Source: Bigelowiella natans CCMP2755 (lineage: Eukaryota > Cercozoa > Chlorarachniophyceae). Taken from it: a DNA stretch of 64,000 nt. The stretch spans positions 18,501 to 82,500 of the forward strand of contig ADNK01001884.1 in the NCBI GenBank assembly GCA_000320545.1. The letters run 5' to 3'. Below, one piece after another: positions 22,298 to 33,949 of this stretch. Each line of letters begins with the position of its first letter. Within the stretch, counting starts at the first letter, position 1. The position numbers and the translations under genes are program-made. Below the pieces are notes generated by a model, which saw only the letters and a list, made by a program, of their open reading frames with translations, did no database searches and had not been told where the DNA came from.

Positions 22298-24718
22298 TAT
22301 GTGTCATGACACTATCACTCACCCAAAATCCAACTGACGTCCAAACGGAGACCTGTGTAAGAACAAAGCGCTTCCCCCCTTTGAAAGGCTGCCAAATGCG
22401 AAACGTCTTGAACATTCTCACACCGGCCAGCTGGGCGACGGTGCAACCCAGAAGCGTGAGGAATGTCGAGCAGATGATGATCGGCCGGATGTACAGCTTC
22501 TTGTACTCCTTCATCGTCTTCTCAGAAACGTGGTCCACGAAGAGGCATATGAGGGTGGCGCATAGGGACAAGATGACGGCAGCGAGCTTCTCCCTCGTGG
22601 CCTGGGAACCGAGTAACGTATGTTGATCGAGCCTATCCTCCATCTTAAGAATGTGCTCTGAATCGAAGTAGAGAATGGACAGCCATATCACCAGCTGGCT
22701 CAGGAACGTCACAGGTAATAGCCGCATTACGTCCTCGATATTGATGGTGCCCGTGCGGCCGCCGCCATAAATTTCGCCATAGGAGAGAGGGGGAGAGAAG
22801 GAAGAGGAGGGGGATGGAGACAGGCCGTGATAGTTGTTGCAGAAGTACACGGCGCTCAGCGTCAAGCTCACAGCGTACAACATCCATCCGAACGCCTGCG
22901 AGACCACATGGACCATTCCTCCCTCGAAAGGCTGCCACAGGGAAAAGTTCCTGTGCATCGTTTTCCCGGCCACTTGAGAGAGGGGCCCGGATGAAAATAG
23001 CATTAGTGCTGCCGCGTATACGACCTGATATTTCAATCATAATAGCACCATAGAGTAATATAAAGAGGATGCGTGTGATGATAGGAGCTCCCCTCCAGAT
23101 AGTAGGGAACAATCATTTAGCCCTTTCCCTCTCTCACCCTCAATTTTAATTCATAAATTGTCTGCGCTTAATCGTTTCCCCAAATATAAATAAATATATA
23201 TATATATATATATATATTTATATGTATATACACCGGTGACGGCCCTTTTAGGCGACTACGTACGGTGTGAACAACTCTAAGCATCTCGCAACTGCTACGT
23301 ACCATGCCCATATCTATCGAATGCTTGAGAGTGGGGTATGCTTTTTGCAAGAAGTACACGCCGGCTAGCACCAGGGTGGGCCACAGCATCAGCATTAAGC
23401 AGAAGTAGAGCTGGGCGGAGATACGGACGCGCTTAGTACCGATATGCGGGGGATGCGCCTCCATTGATTCAAGTTTTACACGGCCTTGGAAGTGCGAGAG
23501 CGAGGCAACCAGGGTGACCTGGGAGAAGAAGCCGACAATACCGCACATGCTCAGGAGGCCGTCGAAATGGAGATGAGAGAGATCGGCCGGTAGCGCGATG
23601 ACACACTGGATAACGACTCCCAGGAACATCCACCCGAAACCCTGCAGAGTGATGAAAGACCATCCACCTTCGAAAGGCTGGAATAGTCGATAGTCTCTGA
23701 ACTCAGAGGGACCATTGAAGTAGTGCGTGATGACAGACGAAAGGACGCAAGCGGCCGCGCCCACACGCAGCAAGGGTACAGCAATCCACCGTGAACGATA
23801 GAGGTCGGCCACGAGGAAGCACAACAATCCCCCCAATGTCACGAGCAAGCTCACAATACTGTGAGAGTTCCATATGATCCGCAGCCCCACGATAGAAGGC
23901 AATACGATGTCCTTGGCCCCCGCTGAAGAACCGAAGTACAGTAAGCGAATTGCGTGGATGGAAAGGACCAAGAAGCACGTTGGTGTCAATTCAAATTATA
24001 AAAATGTTACCTTCGGCCTTTCCATCAAAGAAAGATATGCTTGTGTTGAGTATCAGCGTGGACGCGAAGCCCAGGAGGCCCAGGGCTGTTAAAGTCCCCC
24101 CCATATTTTTTGCTGCATGGATCTAATTAATGATGAAGATATTGCCCTCAGTTCCATTACCTTTTCGTATAACCAACTGCAATTTGTGCAAATGACTTAC
24201 ATTGAATAAAACCACCAAAGAGCAGGTCAAGCACGACGAGTAAAGAAACCATCCTAGGCTTTGCAGGATCACCTAGTGATGGAGATTTTTTTCAAGGAGT
24301 CAGTCTTTCTTGTGCAAGATAACAAAGCGACGACCAACACATGCCAGATTCCACACACTATGAGCTGTAATCTATTACAAATCGAGGCCCGCCAAAGAAA
24401 GGCATCCATAGGCGAAATTCTTGGTAACGGCAAGCTCCTGCAATTGTGCTCAAGGGTCCTGCCCATATCATTCCTGTTTATATTTAAAAAGATGGATCAT
24501 CTACTGTCCCATACGTATGAGGTTTCTGCAAAATAATACTAATCTGCGCAATTCCCTGGTGTGCAAGTGTACCCACCTAGGATCGCAATGGCAATAAGAG
24601 TGACATCATTGTGTAAGCGCTTGTGGTAGAGATCGGCAATGAAGAGGCAGGTGAAAGAGCATATTGACGCCGATAAGGAAAGTAAGCGAATCTGCTCATT
24701 TCCCGTCGATATTAGCAT
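17843..24718 (-). CDS. Large multipass membrane protein with six PF-GG motifs, apparently fused to an HSL-type alpha/beta hydrolase
   Basis: I do not recognise the membrane part. Exons from about 24718 to 20170 encode hydrophobic units, each with a motif like F-x-x-W-Q-P-F-x-G-G-x-x-F-V-x-x-Q-x-x-G-W then a helix: PFFGGPRF (24.38 kb), PFEGGWSF (23.67 kb), PFEGGMVH (22.92 kb), PFKGGKRF (22.38 kb), PFQGGFRF (21.56 kb) and a degenerate GFVTMQLLGW (20.38 kb). The exon ending SHMGSW can splice (donor GTAAAA near 20167, acceptor near 19974) in phase to the hydrolase, which has no ATG of its own before its first helix. The hydrolase half shows HGGGW (oxyanion), GDSAGG (Ser), HSDPL (Asp) and VHGF (His), the hormone-sensitive-lipase pattern, with extra N- and C-terminal helices. 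If the GTAAAA donor is not used, the membrane protein ends at 20097 and the hydrolase needs another first exon. The start at 24718 is tentative. Total is roughly 2,000 residues. Confidence 0.65.
18648..18728 (-). repeat. Coding triplet microsatellites (poly-Ser/Thr) in hydrolase
   Basis: GAT, GGT and GAG triplet runs on the plus strand encode Ser-Thr-Ser runs on the minus strand. They lie between the GDSAGG nucleophile and the rest of the fold and stay in frame, so they seem to be translated. Confidence 0.7.
20039..20085. repeat. (CT)n microsatellite in proposed fusion intron
   Basis: A CT run lies in the roughly 190-base intron proposed to join the membrane and hydrolase parts. Confidence 0.8.
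22256..22291. repeat. (AT)n microsatellite in intron
   Basis: An AT run lies in the intron between the exon ending VGFW and the exon starting IVVNVV of the large membrane protein gene. A similar run at 23188-23218 lies in the next intron upstream. Confidence 0.85.
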
Positions 24719-26225
24719 CTCTTCGCGAGAAAAAGGAAGTAGCCTATTCCGTATCAATTTTTTGCCACCCCCTCCCCGATCGGGTCATGCACTCTCCTCC
24801 GGAATCTGCAGGTGCGGATTGATTCTTACTGGCAGTAATTATTTTATGTTCTTTGGAAAATATAAAATAGGATATTCTCGGTATAAACAATTCGACATGG
24901 ACTGTTATTGAATCACTCTAGGATCAAAGCCGTATGGAAATATGTAAGCATATATATTTTCTAAGATTCCCATTTGTCACCGCGGATTTGTGATTTCACT
25001 CTGCCCTCACATCAAGTCGCACATGAAGAACTTCATGTTTTAACAGTCGTAGTATCAAAAATTCGCCGGCTAGATGCTAGATGGTTTAACCATTTTCGCC
25101 AAGGAAGCAGTTTGATTTTGGAAATGTGAACAAAATGCCCTCCTTTCCTTGCGAAAACCCGACGAATGGAGGAAAACAAAACATCTCCGATCGGTGAAGC
25201 AACATGATGCGAACCATGAGAAGTTACGTTGAAACCAAACTAGGAAGCGACATGAGGATTGACATTGGATCAAAATTCGACCCGCTTTTTCATATTTTTG
25301 GGTCGATTTTTTGCGGTTAATTTTTCAAATCCAATCAGTCCTCACTGAAGCTAGTAGCGTGTGAGTGTGCAGCGCACTGGAAGTGGTCAAGACACGTCCA
25401 CTCCAGCTTGCCAGCGAGTGTCCGCCTCAGCTGGCTCAGCTCCCACTGTCACGCGTTGCGTTCAGGAGGAAAAAACTTTTCGTGATGTGCAAACGTGCGT
25501 GCGAACACCCCGCCAGCTAGCTAGCCCGTGCAAACACACCTCTGGACCTAGACACCCTTTGATGGGCATTTCGGAGCCTGCGGCGGTGAGAGGTGACAAA
25601 AAAGTGTCTCAGTTCCCACCTCATGCTGGCATGCTACATGGCTAGCTAGCTAGGTGGTTCAGGGAAAAAAAATCGTGCGCATGTCAGACGTTCATTGTGT
25701 GCCAGTCTAGCAGTGTGCATGACCACGCCAGCATGCACGCACACTGGCTGTGGCTGGCATGCTGGCATGTGTGACGTGCCAGCGTGTGTGTGTAGCTCGA
25801 TCAGAGCTGCATGCACTGCATGGTGCATACTCGCATCGCGCACACGCACAGGCGGCACTTGCTGACTTCATGCGCGCACCAGTTTGTTCGTTCACTCTCA
25901 TCGTCGACAGTCGCGCGAATTGCGCACAACATGCGCATGTTGCGTTGCACCAGTGCACGCTCGCTTTTGCAGACTGTCGTAATTCTCTGCTGTTGTTCAG
26001 CATCCTGGCAGTGTCGATCATGCGCATTCATTTGTGAGCAGATCCCATCGCGCTTGCGGTCATTTGTTGTTTGCTGAGCAGATGCATGAGGAGCCACCGA
26101 GGGCGCCATTGATGTGCAGTGTGTCAATTTTCAAATTATTCAAGTGACTGCGAGCACAAACATGAGCATTGCAGCAACTGCATTGTTGCGCTCTACATTG
26201 TGTTGAGCTGTCGTTGCTCAAAGTG
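24719..26225. other. Gene-poor DNA; CTAG/TGCATG-rich from about 25300
   Basis: The first part should hold the promoter and perhaps an unseen first exon of the large membrane-protein gene. From about 25300 to 26110 the sequence is full of GCTAGC, TGCATG, GCGCAC and similar words. Several overlapping frames occur there on both strands, none with a domain, so I call no gene. Confidence 0.5.
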
Positions 26226-26388
26226 TAAGTTCCACTCCGTTTCCTTTCCCCCCCTCTGCTTCGGCATCTTCCAAACCAGGATTTCGTATCAAGGAAACCA
26301 ACTCGCTCGTGATGTGGAGCCAAGTTCCACCCCATTTCCTTTTTTCCCCTCTGCTTTGACATCTTCCAAACCAGGATTTCGTATCAAT
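26226..26388. repeat. Tandem duplication, about 97-bp unit, two copies
   Basis: The block starting near 26228 (AAGTTCCACTCCGTTTCC) recurs with scattered substitutions at about 26323, including an identical stretch CATCTTCCAAACCAGGATTT in both. The second copy encodes the C-terminal tail of the neighbouring membrane protein. Confidence 0.85.
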
Positions 26389-27551
26389 TCGCGCGTGATA
26401 TGGAGGGCAGGGCACTTGGGAAGGAAGATTGTGAGAAGATACACATTTATGACGTACCAATAGTCTAACACCATCATGAGCTCAGTAGGTTGTATCGGTT
26501 TGTGCGAGTCGGGATCACTCTCATAACTAACGAAATTGATAGAAGGAATAACAAGGCTAGCAATAGACATCGCAGTGAACTCTGCCAGAAAGATCCAGGA
26601 GTACACACTAACTTCAACCATTGCCGTGCCTTTGTAAAAGTCCGTCCAAGCCACAACCATTCGAGTCGCGATGAATTGCGCGAAAAACAAGTAGTGATTG
26701 AGGCTGTGCTCGTGAGTGTATGGGAGATCCACGAATACAAGGAGAAACACACCAGCACTCAACGCATATATTACATTGCCAACCATGCTTATCATTTTGC
26801 GAGCTGGGTCCAATTTGAACATGATTGAACGAGTGCTGTCAAGGATCTGAGAATTATTTGTCGGAAAATTAATGGGGTTCGTAGTTCAGTTCTCAGTTTA
26901 AACCGGCACGCACATGTATTCATGTTTACACACACACACACACACACACACACATGTCCCCCCCCCCCCACACATGTAGACACACACATGCAAATGACTC
27001 ATCCAAAGACACATATACAAATTAACACATGCATCCGATGTACAGGTGCCTAAAAATGTGAGACACATGCATTTACATTGTTGACTTCATGTGAAAGTGA
27101 CAGGAATGAAATCACACAATATCATTTCATCACAATGCCAATGACCAGTATTATCAATAGGAGTGGAAGAGTCAGAAATGTTTGTACTTACAGCGTATCT
27201 GACTAGGCAATAGAATCCAAAGCCATAGAGTGGAACAGCAAGATAGATCGCCGGTCGCTCATCAAAATTGACACACCCACTGTTGTACCCCATCGCACTC
27301 TTGATGTGGTTATCTTTTAACATCTCAGGGTTGAAAATTCGTGTGACTATACCACACAAGATCATCGACAGGACAGCTAGCTCCAATTGTGCGCGCAGAT
27401 ATTCGGTGGGGTCGACGACATCTCTCCTCTTTATTTCATCGCGGAACACGTTGATGAACGCAGGCAATGGACACCACCCTTTGTAACATGGTGTATTGCA
27501 CTCTATCATTGATTCTTCATCCGCGCTTGCCTTTCTCTCGGTGGTCGCCAT
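26289..27551 (-). CDS. Unrecognised multipass membrane protein, 2 exons
   Basis: I do not recognise a family. Exons 27551-27192 and 26846-26289 join in phase 0 (GT-AG) to give 305 residues. The start MATTERKASADEES is hydrophilic. Predicted helices are near residues 55-73, 100-120, 137-160, 170-190, 197-217 and 245-262, giving about six spans. There is a short Cys-rich stretch (CNTPCYKGWC) near residue 20. The last 35 or so residues come from the 97-bp tandem duplication and look like a recently altered tail, ending SRASWFP. It is divergent from the HugZ-like gene, with about 740 bp between starts. It could be a transporter or receptor; the sequence does not say which. Confidence 0.65.
26930..26955. 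repeat. (CA)n microsatellite in intron
   Basis: A CA run lies inside the single intron of the multipass protein gene, followed by a C-run. Confidence 0.85.
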
Positions 27552-28292
27552 GTTGAGTGCGCCCTAAGTCGCTGGTGGGTCTGGGATCACCAGCACAAGG
27601 TGGCACCCACTGGCACCTCTCCTCTCACAGTCGGCCTCCTCCTCCTAACGGTCTCTTCCAGCCGTCGATATCTCGAGATGTACTCGAGTATGCATTGGCC
27701 GATGATGGTGATGATGATGATGATGATGATGATGGGTTTGACTACCGGTAAAAAAAAAACTCCTCGAACTCTTCACAAACAGCCTGTTGAGAGCCTCACG
27801 TTTTGATGGATGGCCTGCAATCCGCCAATTTGCGAAGGCGGCAGACATAAAGTTAGATAAAAAAAATAAAAAAAATAGCGAAGTTTGCGGTCCCATATCA
27901 CTTAGGTTTGCCGCAATTGTTTGCAGCTTGCGAGTCCTAGCGTCTTCTTGCTGGAGAAGTCAAAAATATATACTAAAAACTTCTTACATATTCGTGAGTC
28001 TTCAGTTAAAATTCAGCGGTTGAAAGCAGCAGGTTGGTTTGTGGTCCTCCTGTTGTCAACGCGCAACTCATCACTCATACAGTAGCATGTTTATGTTGAT
28101 GGGGCCAGTTCTGGCTTTTTGCACTTCGAATTTTCGTATAATAGTTAGTTATTATACAATCGTGGGGGGGTACATTGAAATTTACTGTTGCACTGGCGAA
28201 ATAATTAAAGCTACGTGCCATTGATGTTGGGCTACGTGGATACTGATCAAGGATCGAATGTGCACTAATTCTTCACTTTTTTTGCAACTAGG
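27552..28292. promoter_or_regulatory. Divergent intergenic region with (ATG)n at about 27705-27733
   Basis: This separates the starts of the multipass protein gene (-) and the HugZ-like gene (+), so both promoters should lie here. It holds an ATG triplet run and A-rich tracts. No motif can be assigned with confidence. Confidence 0.4.
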
Positions 28293-29297
28293 ATGTTAGT
28301 ATCGTCACGCGAGACAGTCTTCTTCGCGGCAGGCACCATCTTCGTGCTTTTTCTTATCTCCTTCCAACTTCATTCTTCAGCTTCCACTCAAGCACAAGGT
28401 ATTTGACCGATCCTGGCTGTGGAGCTGAATTATCATTAGAGAATCGCTTAAAAGGATATCCTGTAAGCAAAACAAAATTGATAAAGCTAATAAATTGGCT
28501 GTAGGTATGCTTGGTTCGCAAGTTGCTCGATGCACAAAGTCGTCCATGAGAGCTTTTCAGGCAAATGCTGCAAGCTGGGCTAGCCCTTCACGTAAGAAAA
28601 ACTCATTTGCTTTTAGGAAAAACGTGGATTAATTGTTTTGAAATTAATATATGGGTACATTCAGGTACGACAGGTAGGAAGTGGTTCGCGACTCATCGTC
28701 AGAGGTATCATTATCCTCCTAAAAGTCTTCGATTTTTTTTTTCCATTCGACAATACAAAAGCTGACCCCATCCATATTTCTTTGTTTTTCCTATCACCCT
28801 TTCTTCCTCATTTTCCATCTAATCATTTTCACCTTGTTAGTGTGGTAAGGGCAAAGAAGGAGGATGAGCCTCAAGGCCACCAAGACGGCCGCCCCAGAAG
28901 AGAACCCACAGAGAAGGAGGTAATGCTTGCTCCTTCCTCTTGTATGTCGGCACAGCTCAATCGTTGCAACTTACCTTGTGGATAATGATATCATTTCTAC
29001 ATCACAGAAAAGGATTATGGAATATCAACAGAACGCTCCTAAGCTTTCATTTGCAGAGGAGGTTGTTTTTAAAAAATATTGTGGGAAACTATTTAACTGC
29101 CCTATGAATGCGGATTGTAACGGCGTCTCTCTCTGCGTGTTTACCTCCCTATTCTTCCCTCTCCTCCAAGGCAAAGTCTTTGGTAACATTTGGGAACGGA
29201 TATGGTGTAATTTCCACCATAACGAAGGACGATTATCCTGGTGGAGCAGGTAGATCATTCGATCATGCGATGTTCTAAGATTGGTGATTTTGACCCG

Positions 29298-29341
<44 letters not shown>

Positions 29342-29418
29342 TATCTATATTTTGCAACGTAGTTGTAATGTACGCTCCCGATGACGATGGACTTCCTGCT
29401 TTCTCCTTCAGTATGGAA

Positions 29419-29459
<41 letters not shown>

Positions 29460-31412
29460 CATGAACAGGAACATGATAATAGTGCAGCATCGAAAGAGGG
29501 TCCCTCCACGTACTCATCAGATTGTATCCACTTGCCACATGGACTGTTTACACCCATGACGCATATACAAACACCGCACGCACCAGAGGCATCCATGAGC
29601 GTGAAGAAACATTCGCTGCTTCTGCCCTCTCGACTCAGGCACTATGTCTGGCCACACGCAAGATCTCATGAAAAATTCCAAAGCAAGCCTTACTGTGACG
29701 ACCAACGACTTCAAGGTAACCATAGCAGAAGACGGCAAACCACCTTCATCTAACTGGCACGTATATCTAACTGGCACATCTGACTGGTACATATTATCTC
29801 CACCAGGGAGCTGCGGATGCACGTGTGAACCTCGTAGGCGACATCGAGAAGATCACCGACGAAGAGGAGCTCAAGAAGTACAGGTGGTATGTGTGTGCTA
29901 CAAGAATCTACCTTTCCTCGACGCCACACCCCCCGCAAGGAGAGAATGCAGCCAGATTTATTGGATGAATAATTATAGAAGCGAAGTTTCTCTCCCTCGA
30001 TTCCCCTTTTCAATTTGATCGGAGCCCGCTGAAATAACATAGCTGAGGTGTCTGCATTGTTCTGTGCCTCCCCCTCCTACGCGCCTTCCTCAGAGAAATA
30101 TTTATCAAGAAACACCCAAACGCCTTCTGGGTCAACTTTGGCGATTTTTTGGTGTACCGCATGACCAACCTGAAGCATATTCGTTTCGTTGGGGGATTCG
30201 CGAGGGCCGCCAATATCCAGCCCGGTCGTTTGAAGTATTAGTACTCTTTTCAACAACATGTATTAGCCATCGTCGTTGTCCATTCCTGTGTGACTGGTGC
30301 TATGATGGCCGAGCGACGCATTGCGTCACCAAGCACAAAAAAGCGCTCTTATTCACATAGTACCCGAGCCCCAATGCCTCAGTGTGTCTAATGATCATGA
30401 ATGATAGGTGAGTATCTCGAAGCTTCAGCGGATCCTGTCATGGAATTTGCGGAGAAAATTGCGGTAGGAAGTCCAGGCACTTGTTGCTTCACACTGAGTA
30501 GACATTGAGAAGTGAATAGGCTGCTGCTTTCTAAAACGTGTTTATTTCTGTCCATCAACTGCGAAGAATGAGAACGAACTACAGCCCAAAGAATGCCGGA
30601 CATCAAACTAATGGATTTTCATACTGTAGGGCCATATGAACGACGACCACCAGGACGCAACGAAGTTGATCATGCAGCACCAAATGGGCTTGGAGTGCGA
30701 AACAGCTGAGATTAAGAACGTTGACAGATTAGGCATGACGGTCTTCGTCACTGTCAAACAACCTGATGAAAGTAGGAACTTACCGCGAGAGAGAATAGAG
30801 AAGGGTGGGGGGATGTGTAAGATGCTGCTGAGAGCTAACAGGATGGGAATTACGAGTAGGGATTTGAGTAAAGCCACATCTGCCGCGTCTTCCACATTTT
30901 GTATGCAGAACGAGGGTGCGTCGTAGTGTGTGCGCGAGCGCGTTGCCATACTCTCTTGGTGGATGCTATGCCTCAGTGTTTGCGTGGTTCTTAATTTGAT
31001 TTAGCTGTAAGTTCCCCTTTCAAGCTCCGAGTAGGATTCCCTGAAGAGGCGCCGGATCGAGTGGTGAGAAGTAGAATTTGGCGAAGAATTAAGAGAGCAA
31101 GCAACGTTGTTAAATGGAGTGCGTGTATTCTCGGTGGTTGGTGCCGCGGTTTCCGTTCTTCCATGGCTGTAGAACTGAATCGTTGACAGTATTTGTTTGG
31201 TTCCTATTTTCAGTTTATGTACAATAGGGCATTGTGTTCATTTGTGTTTCACCTTAAATATGAGTATACCATCGTTGTCGTTACAGGGCGTACGAAATAT
31301 GTTAAAGCGTATGACAATGGAAGCAGCAAGTGCGTTGAAAGCTGAAGCGGAAGAAGGAGAAGAAGAAGAAGCTGCGGCTGCTCCTTCATCGTCATCTTCT
31401 ACTTCATCGTAA
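28293..31412 (+). CDS. Plastid-targeted HugZ/PNPOx-like FMN-binding split-barrel protein with DUF2470, multi-exon
   Basis: Relatives in plants are chloroplast proteins of the pyridoxamine-phosphate-oxidase-like fold, linked to heme handling and glutamyl-tRNA reductase binding. Exons found: 28293-28398, 28505-28591, 28850-28919, 29013-29061, 29171-29249, then blocks near 29363-29412, 29639-29716, 29808-29882, 30093-30217, 30408-30468, 30630-30770, 31005-31061 and 31287-31412. The first exon encodes a signal peptide (FFAAGTIFVLFLISF). The next two give a basic Ser/Ala/Lys transit-like stretch, together a bipartite plastid leader. Core signatures are YGVISTITKDD, PAFSFS and KASLTVTTNDF. The later HMNDDHQDA is the DUF2470 signature. 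The tail is acidic then poly-Ser. Junctions of exons 2-4 are the least sure. It converges on Psb28. Confidence 0.82.
29299..29339. repeat. (TA)n microsatellite in intron
   Basis: A TA run of about 40 bases lies in an intron of the HugZ-like gene, ending some 20 bases before the next acceptor. Confidence 0.85.
29419..29458. repeat. (AC)n microsatellite in intron
   Basis: An AC run of about 40 bases begins near the donor of the following intron of the HugZ-like gene. Confidence 0.85.
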
Positions 31413-32555
31413 TCCTCAAAAAAGATCGTTTCGGGTTGTTATCGATTAGCCTGTCGGGTGTGCGATGCAACCTGAGTAGGTTGTTAGCATGTGTGCACGT
31501 GTGCAACTGCACAAATTTAAAAATTAAGTAAGCTTTGTACAGAAGCAGCACATCCAAAAGGTTGTCACATTATCCACGCAGAGCTCGATCTGTAACATTG
31601 CATGGTCATGGAAAACGGTGGCGCCGTCTGAGTCTCTTGCCGTTCAAATAGCTGCTAAGCTGTAACAAGATGACAAGATATGTGTGCACTACAAAATCGC
31701 AAGTTGTTCGCTGTCGATGCATTTCAGTTAGCCTACGTTACGTAGCAATCACACATGGACTATCCACTGCTTTGCCCTCTCATGTTCACGGAAGCCAACA
31801 TCAAGATACACATATGCTGGATGCGCGATCTATTTAATGTGTAGGTACATTTGTACACAAATATAGTTTTTGTTCAACAACCAAACACTAGAAGAGCTAG
31901 CTATGTGGGCGAGTTGCTGCAAGCATGCTGTGCACACGGTGCGACATGAAGCTGCACGAGTCGATTGAGGCAATTTACTAGATAAGCTCGACATCATCTA
32001 GATTATTACTACACGTGAGCGGAGCATACTAGCATAATAACGCTTTCGAATGCTGGAAACATGTCTACGATATACCCCTATAGATGCACTGTATAATAGT
32101 TACAATGTATTTCATAAGACATAGCTAATTCTGTGTCTAAGGTGATTAAGATCGACATTCACTGTGCTAACAACTCTAGAGATTCCACTGTTTTCTCGCG
32201 GAAATGTAATCTGCACGTATGATCGTGTGAGTCTGTATGTAGCGCAGAGACCCATGTGTGTTATAATACTGCATCACACAACACACACGGCACACTCGTT
32301 CTAGGAGATAGCCTTTTCAACAAAAAATATCTCTAATATCCTCGCGGTGTTGGATCAACACATACATCCGACGACCTCAAGTATTCGACCCAGCTTTATA
32401 CTGTGGTCAACCCTTTTCCTGTAGGCCTTTCTGGTGCCATTGTTCGGTATATCATCTTCCCCCTCGCTGCCGCTCTTTGTCATCGCCATTTATCGTAGGA
32501 CAGATTAACAAAATCCTAGTGATGATTCCACTCTCTTTCCCGTCGCCATCGCTAT
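31413..32555. other. Convergent intergenic region, CTAG/TGTGTG-word rich
   Basis: This lies between the convergent HugZ-like (+) and Psb28 (-) genes. It resembles the other gene-poor stretches, with AGCTAGCTA, GCACACG and TAGCATAA words. I see no exon. Confidence 0.5.
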
Positions 32556-33949
32556 CTAGTCTCGAGCTGATGGCGGCTCATTTCGAGGAGTCCTCTTAAA
32601 CTTCAGCCCATTCGACTCAGCGAAGCGCGTCATAAACCTAGCACCAGCGTACATGGCTTTTAGGTATATTCCTAAATAATACTCTTAACGGAAAAGTTGT
32701 CTGTCGATTCTCTATCTACCTCATAAAGCGGTCCCATTCCCCCTCGGTAGTCATCAAGTAGCGAGCGACCACACCTGTTGGCTATTAACCCCCACAATGA
32801 AGAACACCCACAAATTCGCAACAATCTTAATGGGAAATCGTTATTGGAACAGTAGGTAGGAGGGATGTTGAGCTAACACAGTTGTGGTGATTTTGGCCAA
32901 TATTCTTTTATTTAACTGTTTGCTTTGATGCCGATTGTTACTTCTCTTCCCCTCCTCCTCCTCCTCCTCCTCCTCTTCCTCCTCCCCCTCTTACCTTTCC
33001 ATTTGTGAAGACGGAATCCAAGTCGTAGGTGGTAATTGAACCCTCCTCGTCGACCTATAAAATGAAACCATTGCCGATGGTGTAAAGGATAGTATTTCAT
33101 CGTGATTAGTTCATGCATTTTAAGTTTTGTGTCCCCCCCCCAATTCGAATTACCATAAAGAGTCCTTGTATGAAGCCCCCAGTGAGTACCTTAAGCAGGA
33201 AAAGAACGTGCTATGGTGAGAAACTGAACAAATCAACCGTGTATGGCCAGAAGGCAATAACGACCTGCTCGATTGGCGCTTCTAGAAAGTGTCGAATGAC
33301 ATCAGGGTGCTCAAACACGAACGTTGCGGTCCGTGACCTTTGAATAAGCCATAAACTCCTTAATTTAATACAAACTCTATAGATGCACGCACCTGATCTC
33401 ATACTTTCAGTGTTCTATGCTAATATGATAATGAGTCCTTCCCCCCCCCCCCTTCTCCCTCCCTGGTTTATTGTTCTCTTACGTTCCGTCTTTGCTCTTG
33501 CTGAGTTTCACATCGGGAACAGAGCTTTCATTATACCCTGACCGAAACTGGAGGACTGCGGACTTCGGTGGTTCTTGAAAGCTTCTCGCTCCGCGAGCTG
33601 TCGAAGGCATTGCGCTTGAGTAACGGGGACTTGACCCTCGAGAGAACGATCCCCGGCCGCTGGTACCCCTTCTCAATGGAATCCTACCACCTGCTTTCGG
33701 TGAAGACCGCATGACCTTCTTTTTTTCTTCCGATGCCTCACATCCCCCCCTGCATCGCGGCCTCCTGCGAGACGAGCCTGGACGGGGAAACCACGACGTA
33801 GTTGCCCATACACTTACCTTGGCTGGTGTTGCTGTCTGTTTGCATCGTCTGGCAGCTCTCAGACCGTGCAATCTCGTTGTCAATACGGTCGTACTTGATG
33901 GTTGAGCCATTAGCAGAACTACGAGGAGAGCTGCCCAAATGCGCTCCAT
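32556..33949 (-). CDS. psb28: Photosystem II assembly protein Psb28, plastid-targeted, 6 exons
   Basis: Psb28 binds the cytoplasmic or stromal face of photosystem II assembly intermediates near CP47. Exons 33949-33483, 33337-33265, 33189-33154, 33054-32995, 32781-32720 and 32637-32556 sum to 780 nt (259 residues). The start MERIWAALLVVLLMAQPSS is a signal peptide. The following RLHGLRAARRCKQTATPAK and a long Arg/Ser/Gly-rich region form the transit part. The mature domain (last ~115 residues) has AVLQFRSGYNESSVPDVKLS, TATFVFEHPDVI, GLFMVDEEGSITTYDL, FTNGKPTG and EWDRFMRFMTRFAESNGLKF, matching bacterial Psb28 end to end. The presequence of about 145 residues is unusually long. A 40-base intron in the first exon would break the frame, so I read through it. 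It is divergent from the NT5DC gene. Confidence 0.94.

Noticed and set aside
25646-26127. Overlapping Cys/His-rich frames on both strands
   Set aside because: They lie in TGCATG/GCGCAC-rich DNA that gives open frames on several strands at once. No domain or splice support was found.
33793-33832. 40-base GT-AG intron in the Psb28 first exon
   Set aside because: Removing it shifts the frame and destroys the continuous reading frame into the Psb28 domain. Reading through gives an exact 780-nt coding sequence.
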